A stretch of 64,000 nucleotides of DNA, from the NCBI RefSeq assembly GCF_008704855.1, contig NZ_CP023691.1, positions 4,402,001-4,466,000 on the forward strand, written 5' to 3'. A program made the position numbers and the translations under genes. Below, in pieces: positions 1-8,066 of this stretch; within the stretch, counting starts at the first letter, position 1, and each line of letters begins with the position of its first letter. This stretch comes from Streptomyces platensis (GTDB lineage: Bacteria; Actinomycetota; Actinomycetes; Streptomycetales; Streptomycetaceae). A model generated the notes under the pieces. That model searched no databases, was not told where the DNA came from, and worked only from the letters and a program-made list of their open reading frames with translations.

Positions 1-389
1 AGGTAGACGCCCTCGAACCAGCCGCGGCTGTCGGACCAGGGCAGTACGGAGAAGGCATGGTTGCCGCCCAGCAGCCGGCGCGCCATGTCCAGGCTCCACG
101 GGCTGTCGGGCCCGTACAGAACCGCGCGGTGCGGCCACTCGCGCAGCAGGAACAGCAGCCAGGTCGCCGAGAAGCCGATCCGGATCACGGCCGTCTGGTA
201 CGGGGCCAGCGCCCGGCCGGTGGCATACCGGAAGCCGCGGCCGATGGCGCGCTCGATACGGGTCTCTTCGTAGGGCTCGGGCTCCTGGGGCACCGGGGAT
301 GCCGGCGCTTGCTGAGGCACGTCGGCCGGCTCGGTGGGGTGCGCGGGCTGCTGTGCGCCGGGCGTCTGCTGGGGCGTCGGTGACGTCAC
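1..389 (-). CDS. HTTM domain membrane protein (3' end beyond window)
   Basis: The visible N-terminal part has a Pro/Gln/Glu-rich leader of about 45 residues followed by a hydrophobic segment (IRIGFSATWLLFLLREWPH) and LYGPDSPWSLDMA. This matches Streptomyces HTTM proteins, membrane proteins named for homology to vitamin K-dependent gamma-carboxylase; most bacterial members have no proven reaction. The GTG start at 389 overlaps the stop of the DUF5819 gene (GTGA), so the pair is probably one leftward, translationally coupled operon. Only about 129 codons are visible and the catalytic region lies outside the window. The start is chosen from the overlap; no nearer start keeps the leader. Confidence 0.75.
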   Translation of the reverse strand, partial: MTSPTPQQTPGAQQPAHPTEPADVPQQAPASPVPQEPEPYEETRIERAIGRGFRYATGRALAPYQTAVIRIGFSATWLLFLLREWPHRAVLYGPDSPWSLDMARRLLGGNHAFSVLPWSDSRGWFEGVY

Positions 390-1081
390 TGGTGGGTCGC
401 CCCCTCGGGCAGGTCGGCTGCGGTGACCTGCCACCAGGGCAGCACTCGGAACACGGGCTTGTCGCTGATCTTCTCGGTACTCCACGGCGGCGGGCGGACC
501 GCCGTCGTCTGCGAGCGGACCTGGATCTGCTCGACCCGGCCGCCGCCCCTGGTCCACTCGTCGTCCATCCGGAACAGCACGAGCCGCCGGATGTAGCGCT
601 CGGACAGCTCACCGCGCAGGCCGACCGGGCGGTTTTGCGCGTTGTGGGTGTTGACGAAGAGTTCCCACCCTCGGCGCAGCTGGTTCTGCTGGGTGTGGCT
701 GGGCATCGGGTTGTGGCGGATGGCCTGGCCGTCGCGGGCGGTCAGATCGGTCCAGCCGGTGGTCCGCGCGGTGCCGTCCTCGGTGCGCAGCTGTGCGCGG
801 ACCTGGACCGCGTTGTTCTGCTGGAGGGGATTGGGTGCGAACAGCTTCCAGTTCTGCTCGTACTCGGGATAGACGTAGTCGCTGATCAGGGCGCCCTGCT
901 GTTTGCTGAGCGTGTTCGACGGTGCGACATGCAGGAACATCATCGCGAGATGAATCGCGACGGCGACCGCGACGGCACAGGCCGCCACTCCTATGACGAT
1001 CCGCGAGGGCAGCGAGAGCGCGGCCAGTGGCCGCGATTCGTCCCCGTATGACTGCATTCCCGCCCCGTTCCCAGAATCCAT
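386..1081 (-). CDS. DUF5819 family membrane-anchored protein
   Basis: A 231-residue protein with one hydrophobic segment at about residues 27-48 (IVIGVAACAVAVAVAIHLAM), then an extracytoplasmic-looking domain beginning VAPSNTLSKQQGALISDYVYPEY and containing WKLFAPNPLQQN. The WxLFAPxP signature is typical of DUF5819 proteins, which usually sit beside HTTM genes as here. Function is unknown; inference is a membrane partner of the HTTM protein. It ends in a GTGA overlap with that gene and diverges from paaA across about 145 bp. Confidence 0.75.
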   Translation of the reverse strand: MDSGNGAGMQSYGDESRPLAALSLPSRIVIGVAACAVAVAVAIHLAMMFLHVAPSNTLSKQQGALISDYVYPEYEQNWKLFAPNPLQQNNAVQVRAQLRTEDGTARTTGWTDLTARDGQAIRHNPMPSHTQQNQLRRGWELFVNTHNAQNRPVGLRGELSERYIRRLVLFRMDDEWTRGGGRVEQIQVRSQTTAVRPPPWSTEKISDKPVFRVLPWWQVTAADLPEGATHQ

Positions 1082-1141
1082 GCGGTCAACTCCGCTTCGG
1101 AACCGTACCTAGGCGGCCCGGCCGGGCACACCTCTCCCGAG

Positions 1142-1150
1142 TTATCCACA
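1142..1150 (+). other. DnaA-box-like 9-mer
   Basis: TTATCCACA is a perfect match to the general DnaA box. It lies about 45 kb from oriC in the divergent region between the DUF5819 gene and paaA, just upstream of a TTGACA-like hexamer at 1154-1159. Confidence 0.45.
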
Positions 1151-1153
1151 GGC

Positions 1154-1199
1154 TTGACACCCGAGGTCCGCCCACTCACCATTGAACCGAACGATCGGT
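1154..1199 (+). promoter_or_regulatory. paa promoter region with TetR-type operator
   Basis: A TTGACA hexamer at 1154-1159 is followed by an inverted repeat, ACCGA-ACGA-TCGGT, at 1186-1199, 27 bp before the paaA start. Actinobacterial paa operons are often repressed by a TetR-family PaaR protein, with phenylacetyl-CoA as inducer, and PaaR sites carry ACCG/CGGT half-sites. That this dyad is the PaaR site is inference. No convincing -10 hexamer was found and no paaR gene is in the window. Confidence 0.5.
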
Positions 1200-1226
1200 C
1201 GGTCGGGAGCAGCGAGGGGGCACCAC

Positions 1227-2177
1227 ATGACGACGATCGCGCCGGAAGAGACGGCCCGAGAGGCCGTATTCGACGCCACCGTGGCCGCGGAAGAGCGCAT
1301 CGAACCGCGGGACTGGATGCCGGACGCCTACCGCTCGACACTCGTGCGGCAGATAGCGCAGCACGCCCACTCCGAGATCATCGGCATGCAGCCGGAGGCC
1401 AACTGGATCACCCGGGCGCCGTCCCTGCGCCGCAAGGCGATCCTGATGGCGAAGGTGCAGGACGAGGCCGGCCACGGCCTGTATCTCTACAGCGCCGCCG
1501 AGACCCTGGGCACCAGCCGCGACGAACTGCTGGACAAGCTGCACTCCGGCCGCCAGAAGTACTCCTCGATCTTCAACTACCCGACCCTGACCTGGGCCGA
1601 CGTCGGAGCCATCGGCTGGCTGGTGGACGGCGCGGCGATCACCAATCAAGTCCCGCTGTGCCGGTGTTCGTACGGTCCCTACGCCCGCGCCATGGTCCGT
1701 ATCTGCAAGGAGGAGTCCTTCCACCAGCGCCAGGGCTACGAGCTCCTGCTGGCCCTGAGCCGCGGCACCGAGGCACAGCACGCCATGGCGCAGGACGCGG
1801 TGGACCGCTGGTGGTGGCCGTCCCTGATGATGTTCGGCCCGCCGGACGACGAGTCGTCGCACTCCGCGCAGTCCATGGCCTGGAAGATCAAGCGGCACTC
1901 CAACGACGAGCTGCGCCAGCGCTTCGTGGACATCTGCGTCCCCCAGGCCGAGGCCCTCGGGCTGACGCTCCCCGACCCGGATCTGACCTGGAACGACGAG
2001 CGCGGTCACTGGGACTTCGGCCCGATCGACTGGGCCGAGTTCCGCGAGGTCCTCAAGGGCAACGGCCCCTGCAACGCACAACGGATCAGCCGCCGGCGAC
2101 AGGCCCATGAGGATGGCGCCTGGGTCCGCGAGGCAGCCGCCGCCCACGCGGCCAAGCACGGGAAGGCCACCCGATGA
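1227..2177 (+). CDS. paaA: 1,2-phenylacetyl-CoA epoxidase, catalytic subunit PaaA
   Basis: PaaA is the di-iron oxygenase subunit that converts phenylacetyl-CoA to ring-1,2-epoxyphenylacetyl-CoA in aerobic phenylacetate breakdown. The 316-residue protein carries both ferritin-like E-x2-H iron-ligand motifs: DEAGH (E80, H83) and EESFH (E163, H166). The ATG at 1227 follows a strong purine-rich ribosome site (GCGAGGGGG); an upstream in-frame ATG at 1182 would lie in the operator. It is the first gene of paaABCDE and overlaps paaB by ATGA. The paaK, paaG, paaZ, paaF, paaH and paaJ genes needed downstream in the pathway are not in the window. Confidence 0.93.
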   Translation: MTTIAPEETAREAVFDATVAAEERIEPRDWMPDAYRSTLVRQIAQHAHSEIIGMQPEANWITRAPSLRRKAILMAKVQDEAGHGLYLYSAAETLGTSRDELLDKLHSGRQKYSSIFNYPTLTWADVGAIGWLVDGAAITNQVPLCRCSYGPYARAMVRICKEESFHQRQGYELLLALSRGTEAQHAMAQDAVDRWWWPSLMMFGPPDDESSHSAQSMAWKIKRHSNDELRQRFVDICVPQAEALGLTLPDPDLTWNDERGHWDFGPIDWAEFREVLKGNGPCNAQRISRRRQAHEDGAWVREAAAAHAAKHGKATR

Positions 2178-2500
2178 CGACACCACGCCCCGCCGACACG
2201 GCCGCCACCACCGCAGCGCCCACCGACTGGCCGCTGTGGGAGGTCTTCGTCCGCAGCCGCCGCGGTCTCTCGCACACCCATGCCGGCAGCCTGCACGCCC
2301 CGGACGCCGAAATGGCACTGCGCAACGCCCGTGACCTCTACACCCGCCGCTCGGAGGGCGTCTCCATCTGGGTGGTGCCCTCGGCGCAGGTTACCGCCTC
2401 CTCGCCGGACGAGAAGGACTCCTTCTTCGAGCCGGCCGGCGACAAGCCCTACCGCCACCCGACCTTCTACGAGATCCCGGACGGGGTGCATCACCTTTGA
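2174..2500 (+). CDS. paaB: 1,2-phenylacetyl-CoA epoxidase subunit PaaB
   Basis: A small (108-residue) structural subunit of the PaaABCE monooxygenase. The sequence WPLWEVFVRSRRGLSHTHAGSLHAPD and the ending FYEIPDGVHHL are hallmarks of PaaB. In the family it bridges PaaAC heterodimers and has no catalytic residues. Its start overlaps the paaA stop (ATGA) and its stop overlaps the paaC start (TGATG), indicating tight translational coupling. The N-terminus carries about 17 extra Thr/Ala-rich residues relative to the core. Confidence 0.92.
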   Translation: MTTPRPADTAATTAAPTDWPLWEVFVRSRRGLSHTHAGSLHAPDAEMALRNARDLYTRRSEGVSIWVVPSAQVTASSPDEKDSFFEPAGDKPYRHPTFYEIPDGVHHL

Positions 2501-3216
2501 TGAACATCACCGCCACCCCGGCCCTGATACTCGGGGACGACGCCCTGATCCTCTCCCACCGCCTGGGCGAGTGGGCCGGCCACGCCCCGGTCCTGGAGGA
2601 GGAGGTCGCACTGGCCAATATCGCGCTGGATCTCCTCGGCCAGGCCCGCGTGCTGCTCTCACTGGCCGGTGACGAGGACGAGCTGGCCTATCTGCGCGAG
2701 GAGCGGCAGTTCCGCAATCTCCAGCTCGTGGAACAGCCCAACGGCGACTTCGCCCACACCATCGCCCGCCAGCTCTACTTCTCCACCTACCAGGAGCTGC
2801 TGTTCGACCACCTCGCCCCGACCGAGAGCGAGGTGGCGCCCCTGGCCGCAAAGGCCGTCAAGGAGGTCGCCTACCACCGCGACCACGCCCACCAGTGGAC
2901 ACTGCGCCTCGGCGACGGCACGGACGAGAGCCACACCCGGATGCAACGCGCCCTGGATTCCCTGTGGCAGTTCACCGGCGAACTCTTCGAGCCGGTGGAA
3001 GGCCTGGAAACGGTGCCGTGGGCCGCCCTGCACGACGACTGGACCACCCGCATCACCGCCACCCTGGAGCAGGCCACGCTCACCGTCCCCGAAGGCCCCA
3101 GGCACGGCGCCTGGCGGGCCGGCGCGGGCCGCCAGGGCCTGCACACCGAATCGTTCGGACGGCTGCTCGCCGAGATGCAGCACCTCCACCGCAGCCACCC
3201 GGGGGCGACATGGTGA
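2500..3216 (+). CDS. paaC: 1,2-phenylacetyl-CoA epoxidase subunit PaaC
   Basis: A 238-residue ferritin-like structural partner of PaaA. Recognisable blocks are LILSHRLGEWAGHAPVLEEE near the N-terminus, ANIALDLLGQAR, and VAYHRDHAHQWTLRLGDGT in the middle. In the family PaaC forms the scaffold heterodimer with PaaA. ATG 2500 is chosen over TTG 2497 because it gives the TGATG overlap with the paaB stop. The gene overlaps the start of paaD. Confidence 0.92.
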   Translation: MNITATPALILGDDALILSHRLGEWAGHAPVLEEEVALANIALDLLGQARVLLSLAGDEDELAYLREERQFRNLQLVEQPNGDFAHTIARQLYFSTYQELLFDHLAPTESEVAPLAAKAVKEVAYHRDHAHQWTLRLGDGTDESHTRMQRALDSLWQFTGELFEPVEGLETVPWAALHDDWTTRITATLEQATLTVPEGPRHGAWRAGAGRQGLHTESFGRLLAEMQHLHRSHPGATW

Positions 3217-3707
3217 CCACCACCGCCCTCGAAGAGGAACTGCTGGCGCTGGCCGGCTCCGTGCCCGACCCCGAGCTGCCGGTACTCACCCTCGCCGAGC
3301 TGGGCGTGCTGCGCGGTGTGCAGCTCACCGCACCCGGCCGGGTCGAGGTGCAGCTCACCCCGACGTACACCGGCTGCCCCGCCATCGAGGCGATGTCGGC
3401 CGATATAGAGCGGGTGCTGCACGACCACGGCATACCCGAGGTCGAGGTCCGTACGGTCCTCAGCCCGCCGTGGACCACGGATGCGATCACCCCCGAGGGC
3501 CGCCGCAAGCTCGCCGAATTCGGTATCGCACCGCCACGCCCCACCGGCCCGGCCGGCGGACCGGTCGCCATCGACCTCACCATCCGCTGTCCCCACTGCG
3601 GATCGACCGACACCACGCTGCTGAGCCGGTTCTCCTCCACGGCATGCAAGGCTCTGCGCCGCTGTGAGTCCTGCCGCGAACCCTTCGACCACTTCAAGGA
3701 GTTGTGA
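3210..3707 (+). CDS. paaD: Phenylacetate pathway Fe-S maturation protein PaaD
   Basis: A 165-residue protein with an N-terminal MIP18/SufT-like (DUF59) domain including VPDPELPVLTLAELGVLRGV and TYTGCPAIEAM, and a C-terminal Cys-rich knuckle (CPHCGSTDTT, then CRRCESCREPF-type pairs). PaaD is thought to help maturation of metal centres of the epoxidase system. ATG 3210 has a GGGGGC ribosome site directly upstream inside paaC; the next codon, GTG 3213, is an alternative start. It overlaps paaC by 7 bp and paaE by TGATG. Confidence 0.88.
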   Translation: MVTTTALEEELLALAGSVPDPELPVLTLAELGVLRGVQLTAPGRVEVQLTPTYTGCPAIEAMSADIERVLHDHGIPEVEVRTVLSPPWTTDAITPEGRRKLAEFGIAPPRPTGPAGGPVAIDLTIRCPHCGSTDTTLLSRFSSTACKALRRCESCREPFDHFKEL

Positions 3708-4750
3708 TGTTCCACCCGCTCCAGGTCCGGGAGATCGAGCAGCTCACGGACGACGCGGTGGCCGTCACCTTCACGGTCCCGCCCGAGCTGCGCACGACCT
3801 TCCGGCACACCCCCGGGCAGCACATCGCGCTGCGCAGATCGGTCGACGGCCAGGAGATCCGCCGTACGTACTCCATCTGCACCCCGGCCACCGACGAGCC
3901 CGTACTACGGGTGGGCATCCGGCTGGTCGAGGAGGGTGCGTTCTCGACGTACGCGCTCAAGGAACTGGCGGTCGGCGACACGGTGGACGTCATGGCCCCG
4001 GCAGGCCGCTTCACCCTCGAACCGCGCCCCGGCCACTTCGTCGGCATCGTCGGCGGCAGTGGCATCACCCCGGTGCTGTCCATCGCCGCCACCCTGCTCG
4101 CCCAGCAGCCGGACGCCCGCTTCTGCCTGATCCGCAGTGACCGGACGGCGGCGTCGACAATGTTTCTGGAGGAGGTGGCCGACCTCAAGGACCGCTATCC
4201 CCAGCGCTTCCAGCTCATCCACACCCTCTCCCGCGAGGAACAACAGGCCGGTCTGCCCTCCGGCCGGCTGGACGAGACCCGTCTCCGCTCCCTGCTGCCC
4301 GCCCTCCTGAAGACCGACTCCGTCGACGGCTGGTACCTCTGCGGCCCCTACGGCCTGGTCCAGGGCGCCGAGCGGGCCCTGCGCGCCCTCGATGTGCCCC
4401 GCACCCGCATCCACGAAGAGATCTTCCACATCGACAACGGCACCCCGACCGCCCCCATAGCCGCCACCCCCGCGCACAGCGCCGTGACCGCCACCCTCGA
4501 CGGCCGCTCCGGCAATTGGCCCGTCCACGACGGCGAATCGCTGCTCGAAGCGGTTTTGCGCAACCGCGCGGACGCCCCGTACGCCTGCAAGGGCGGCGTC
4601 TGCGGCACCTGCCGCGCCTTCCTGGTCTCGGGCGAGGTCCGCATGGACCGCAACTTCGCCCTGGAATCCGACGAGGTCGACGCGGGCTACGTCCTGGCCT
4701 GCCAGTCCCACCCGCTCACGGAGAAGGTGGAGCTGGACTTCGACCGATAG
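3707..4750 (+). CDS. paaE: 1,2-phenylacetyl-CoA epoxidase reductase subunit PaaE
   Basis: PaaE passes electrons from NADPH through FAD and a 2Fe-2S cluster to the PaaA di-iron site. The 347 residues divide into a ferredoxin-NADP reductase-like FAD domain (RRTYSICTP), an NAD-binding domain (GIVGGSGITPVLSIA; WYLCGPYGLV) and a C-terminal plant-type ferredoxin domain with cluster cysteines C294, C299, C302 and C332 (ACKGGVCGTC and LACQSHP). It closes the paa run; no hairpin is obvious immediately downstream. Confidence 0.93.
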   Translation: MFHPLQVREIEQLTDDAVAVTFTVPPELRTTFRHTPGQHIALRRSVDGQEIRRTYSICTPATDEPVLRVGIRLVEEGAFSTYALKELAVGDTVDVMAPAGRFTLEPRPGHFVGIVGGSGITPVLSIAATLLAQQPDARFCLIRSDRTAASTMFLEEVADLKDRYPQRFQLIHTLSREEQQAGLPSGRLDETRLRSLLPALLKTDSVDGWYLCGPYGLVQGAERALRALDVPRTRIHEEIFHIDNGTPTAPIAATPAHSAVTATLDGRSGNWPVHDGESLLEAVLRNRADAPYACKGGVCGTCRAFLVSGEVRMDRNFALESDEVDAGYVLACQSHPLTEKVELDFDR

Positions 4751-5092
4751 GGCCGAGCCGAACATCCCGGCCGCACGACCCATGGCTGCCGGACGCCACA
4801 CCAGCCACCCTCCCGTCCGTCCCACCCACCGGCTGAGGGCGGCGTCTCGGAAACGGTGTCCGGCAGGCCACCGGCACAGGCAGTAGGCGGGGCGCGAGGC
4901 GGGCTCCGGGATGCGAGGCGGGCTCCGGAGCCGGTGCCGGCCGACGCCCACAAGCACGTTTCCCACTCGCTCATCGCCCCCCACCGCCCTCAACTCCCTC
5001 GCCCCTTCACCGCTTCCGCCATTCCCAATTCCTGCAACCTGTTCTACCTTGACGCTTCGTCAGATCGAGGCGCCGCGTGGGAGGACAGAGCA
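4751..5092. other. Gene-free spacer, paaE to acyl-CoA dehydrogenase
   Basis: No supported gene. It holds an imperfect tandem duplication of a 19-bp unit (GCGAGGCGGGCTCCGG at 4894-4909 and again at 4913-4928) and a 13-bp inverted repeat TGACG-CTT-CGTCA at 5050-5062, close to the next start and probably in that gene's promoter. Confidence 0.6.
5050..5062 (+). promoter_or_regulatory. Inverted repeat upstream of acyl-CoA dehydrogenase
   Basis: TGACG-CTT-CGTCA is a perfect 5-bp dyad 30 bp before the GTG start. TetR regulators of acyl-CoA metabolism often bind such sites; the regulator is not identifiable here. Confidence 0.35.
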
Positions 5093-6226
5093 GTGGACTT
5101 CACCTTCACCGAGGAGCAGCAGGCCGCCGTCGAAGCGGCGAAGGCCGTCTTCTCGGGGGTCGCTCCGGACAGTGTGCCCAGCCCGGCGCTCACCCCCGGT
5201 GCGGTCGCCGACGACTTCGACCGCGCGCTGTGGCGCAAGCTCGCCGACGCCGATCTGCTGAGCCTGCCGATCGCGCCCGAACACGGCGGCGCGGGCCTGG
5301 ACCCGATCGCGCTCTGCCTCGTACTCCGCGAGTCGGCCAAGGTGCTGGCACGGGTACCGCTGCTGGAGTCCGGCGCCGCCGCGCTCACCATCCAGCGTTA
5401 CGCGACCGAAGAACTCTGTGCGGAGGTGCTCCCCGGGGTCGGCACCGGAGACCTCGTCGTGACCGTCGCCGCCCATGGCCGCACCGGGCACGAACCGGCC
5501 GACCTCGCCGTGGCAGCCCATCAGGAGGACTCCGAGTGGGTCCTCGACGGCGTCCAGACCGCTGTCCCCTGGGCCCGGACCACCGACCGGGTCCTGATCC
5601 CCGCCCACACCCCCGACGGGCACGCCGTACTCGCCCTTGTCCCCCGCACCCACCCGGGCGTCACGCTCGACGACCAAGTCTCCACCAGCGGAGAGCCGCA
5701 CGCCGAGGTCCGGCTGGACTCCGTGCGTATCAGCGACCGGAAAATGATCACCGACCCCGCCGCCTGGGAATGGCTGCGCAACGTGCTGACCACCGGCACC
5801 TGCGCACTCGCTCTGGGGGTCGGCGCGCGTGTACTGGACATGACCAGCGACTACACCAGCAAGCGCGAACAGTTCGGGTACCCGGTGGCCACCTTCCAGG
5901 CCGTCGCCTGCCAGGCCGCCGATCGCTTCATCGATCTGCGCGCCATGGAAGCCACCCTCTGGCAGGCCGCCTGGCGCCTCACCACCGAAGCAGGCGGCCC
6001 GCTACCGCTCGCCGGAGATGTAGCGGTGGCCAAGATCTGGGCCTCGGAGGGCGTACGCCGGGTCGTCCAGACCGCCCAGCATCTGCACGGCGGCTTCGGC
6101 GCCGACACCGACTACCCGCTGCACCGCTACCACGCCTGGGCCAAACAGCTCGAACTCTCCCTCGGTCCGGCCGCCGCGCACGAGGAGTCCCTCGGCGAGC
6201 TGATCGCGGCACATCCGCTGGGGTGA
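5093..6226 (+). CDS. Acyl-CoA dehydrogenase family protein
   Basis: A 377-residue flavoprotein of the acyl-CoA dehydrogenase fold. It begins VDFTFTEEQQAAVEAAK, has the all-alpha N-domain with LPIAPEHGGAGLDPIALCLV, a middle beta-domain, and the C-terminal helical domain with KREQFGYPVATFQAVACQAADRF and QHLHGGFGADTDYPLHRYH. Substrate cannot be told; the size and divergence resemble FadE-type enzymes for branched or sterol-derived acyl-CoAs. The GTG start follows GGGAGGACAG. It follows paaE after 342 bp and probably has its own promoter, so a role in the paa pathway is unproven. Confidence 0.85.
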   Translation: MDFTFTEEQQAAVEAAKAVFSGVAPDSVPSPALTPGAVADDFDRALWRKLADADLLSLPIAPEHGGAGLDPIALCLVLRESAKVLARVPLLESGAAALTIQRYATEELCAEVLPGVGTGDLVVTVAAHGRTGHEPADLAVAAHQEDSEWVLDGVQTAVPWARTTDRVLIPAHTPDGHAVLALVPRTHPGVTLDDQVSTSGEPHAEVRLDSVRISDRKMITDPAAWEWLRNVLTTGTCALALGVGARVLDMTSDYTSKREQFGYPVATFQAVACQAADRFIDLRAMEATLWQAAWRLTTEAGGPLPLAGDVAVAKIWASEGVRRVVQTAQHLHGGFGADTDYPLHRYHAWAKQLELSLGPAAAHEESLGELIAAHPLG

Positions 6227-6516
6227 GGCGGGAGCGACCGGAGCGTCGGGCCGGAGTGGGGCGGGCGGGGGCCGTATGGGCGCCGGGGTTCAGGAATGTG
6301 GCCACGGCCCCGCGCGTACCGGAAATCGACCGTCGGTGCCGAATGCTCCTTCAGCGCCCCGGGAGATCATCTGGAGCGGCCTCTGCCGAGCATCCGGGAG
6401 GAGGGGACTGACGAGCTTCAGGGCTGACGGCAGTCCGGGGGCGGTTCACCACTGCCCGACCGGACAACCCTCCAGCCAACCAAGCTGCCCAGCAGCCCGG
6501 CTCTCCGCCTCCGCGG

Positions 6517-6861
6517 CTAGATAACCGACCCCGAGCCGCCCTTACCGTCCGAGACGGGGCGGCCGGCGGCCTCCCATGCCTGCATGCCGCCCGCGACGTT
6601 CACCGCGTCGACGCCCTGCTGGATCAGATACTGGGCCACCTGCGCCGAGCGCCCGCCGACCCGGCACAGCACATACACCTTGCCGGCGTCGGGCGCTGCC
6701 TCGGTCAACTCGCCGTAGCGGGCGACGAATTCACTCATCGGGATGTGCAGCGCGCCCTCGGCGTGCCCGGCCTCCCACTCGTCGTCCTCGCGCACGTCCA
6801 GGAGGAAGTCCTCCGACGTGAGAGCGTCGACACCGACCGTGGGCACAGAACCAAATTGCAT
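6517..6861 (-). CDS. Rhodanese-like domain protein
   Basis: A 114-residue single-domain rhodanese. It shows FLLDVREDDEWEAGHAEGALHIPM and the active-site loop VLCRVGGRSAQV, where the Cys would carry a persulfide. Such stand-alone domains transfer sulfur or act in redox and tRNA thiolation; the partner is unknown. ATG 6861 (MQFGSVPTV) is preferred to a longer start at 6915 because the extra 18 residues are Arg/Ser-rich and overlap the upstream gene. It begins 10 bp after the J-domain gene's stop, suggesting one transcript. Confidence 0.82.
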   Translation of the reverse strand: MQFGSVPTVGVDALTSEDFLLDVREDDEWEAGHAEGALHIPMSEFVARYGELTEAAPDAGKVYVLCRVGGRSAQVAQYLIQQGVDAVNVAGGMQAWEAAGRPVSDGKGGSGSVI

Positions 6862-6871
6862 GGGGCCGACG

Positions 6872-7987
6872 CTACCCGACCAGCTGCGCGAGGTACGTCT
6901 CGCGTTCCGCGACATCGGCGAGCAGCTTCTCGGCGATCTCCTCCAGCAGCGCGTCCGGGTCCTCCGGCGCCATCTTGATCATCGCGCCGATCGCGCTCTC
7001 CTCCAGCTCAGCGGCCATCGCGGCCAGCAGCTCCTTGCGCTCGGCCAGCCACTCCAGCCGCGCGTAGAGCTCCTCGCTCTCGCTGAGCCGCTCCTCGGCC
7101 GGCGCGGGGCCGGCCTCCCACTCCCGCGCCAGCTCGCGCAGTACCGCCGCGTCGCCCTGGGCATACGCCGCGTTGACCCGGGCGATGAACGCGTCCCGCC
7201 GGGCACGCTCCGCGTCGTCCCGCGCCAGGTCCGGGTGAGCCTTGCGCACCAAGTCGCGATAGACCTTGCGGGCCTCTTCGCTGGGCCGCACCTTTTGCGG
7301 GGGCCGCACCGACTGCTCGGTGAGCATCGCCTGGGCCTCCGGAAACAGCCCGTCCGACCCCATCCAGCCGTGGAACAGCTCCTCGACCTCCGGCATCGGC
7401 AGCACCGACGCCCGCGCCTCCCGCGCCTTACGGATGTCCGCGGGGTCGCCCGTACGCGCCGCCACCGCCTCGGCGATCTGCGCGTCCAGCTCGTCCAGCC
7501 GTGCGTACATGGGGCCGAGCCGCTGGTGGTGCAGGCGGGAGAAGTTGTCCACCTCCACCCGGAAGGTCTCCACCGCGATCTCGAACTCGATCAGCGCCTG
7601 CTCCGCGGCCAGCACCGCCTTCGCCAGCCGCCGGGTCGCCGCGTCCTGAGCCGCGGCCACTTGCTCATCGGCCGCTCCGCCCGACTCGGCGGCCGCCGGG
7701 TCAGCCTGACCGACGCCCGACCGGGCCCCCGCGCCGGCCTGGCCGACGCCCGGCCCGTCCCCTTCCGCGGCCTGGCCTACGGGTGCATCGGTCTGGCCCC
7801 CATGTCCGGCATCGAGTCCCTCCGGGCCCGCGGCCTGATCCTCCGGGCCGCCGCCGTGCCCGAGCTGGGCGCCCTGCCCGCCGTCGCGGGCGTCCGGTGC
7901 CTGCGGGTCGGCCGGGGCGTCCGGGGTGCCCGGTACGTCCGGTCGGTGCTGGCCGTCCTGCGCGTTCTCCGCGTGCGAGTTCGTCAC
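6872..7987 (-). CDS. J domain-containing protein
   Basis: A 371-residue protein with an unstructured Gly/Asp/Gln/Ala-rich N-terminal third (repeated GQA/GPE units, residues 1-115), a predicted coiled-coil middle (AVLAAEQALIEFEIAVETFR), and a J-like helical hairpin near residues 265-310 containing VRKAHPDLARDD; the HPD triad is the DnaK-stimulating motif. The C-terminus is acidic and helical. There is no adjacent dnaK or grpE, so any chaperone partner acts in trans. It probably shares a transcript with the rhodanese gene. Confidence 0.72.
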   Translation of the reverse strand: MTNSHAENAQDGQHRPDVPGTPDAPADPQAPDARDGGQGAQLGHGGGPEDQAAGPEGLDAGHGGQTDAPVGQAAEGDGPGVGQAGAGARSGVGQADPAAAESGGAADEQVAAAQDAATRRLAKAVLAAEQALIEFEIAVETFRVEVDNFSRLHHQRLGPMYARLDELDAQIAEAVAARTGDPADIRKAREARASVLPMPEVEELFHGWMGSDGLFPEAQAMLTEQSVRPPQKVRPSEEARKVYRDLVRKAHPDLARDDAERARRDAFIARVNAAYAQGDAAVLRELAREWEAGPAPAEERLSESEELYARLEWLAERKELLAAMAAELEESAIGAMIKMAPEDPDALLEEIAEKLLADVAERETYLAQLVG

Positions 7988-8066
7988 CCGGCCAGCGTAC
8001 GGCCCCGCCGGCGCGGCCCTCCACGGCCATTCCCTCGCTTCCTACGGGGCTGGGAGCCTCTCCCCC

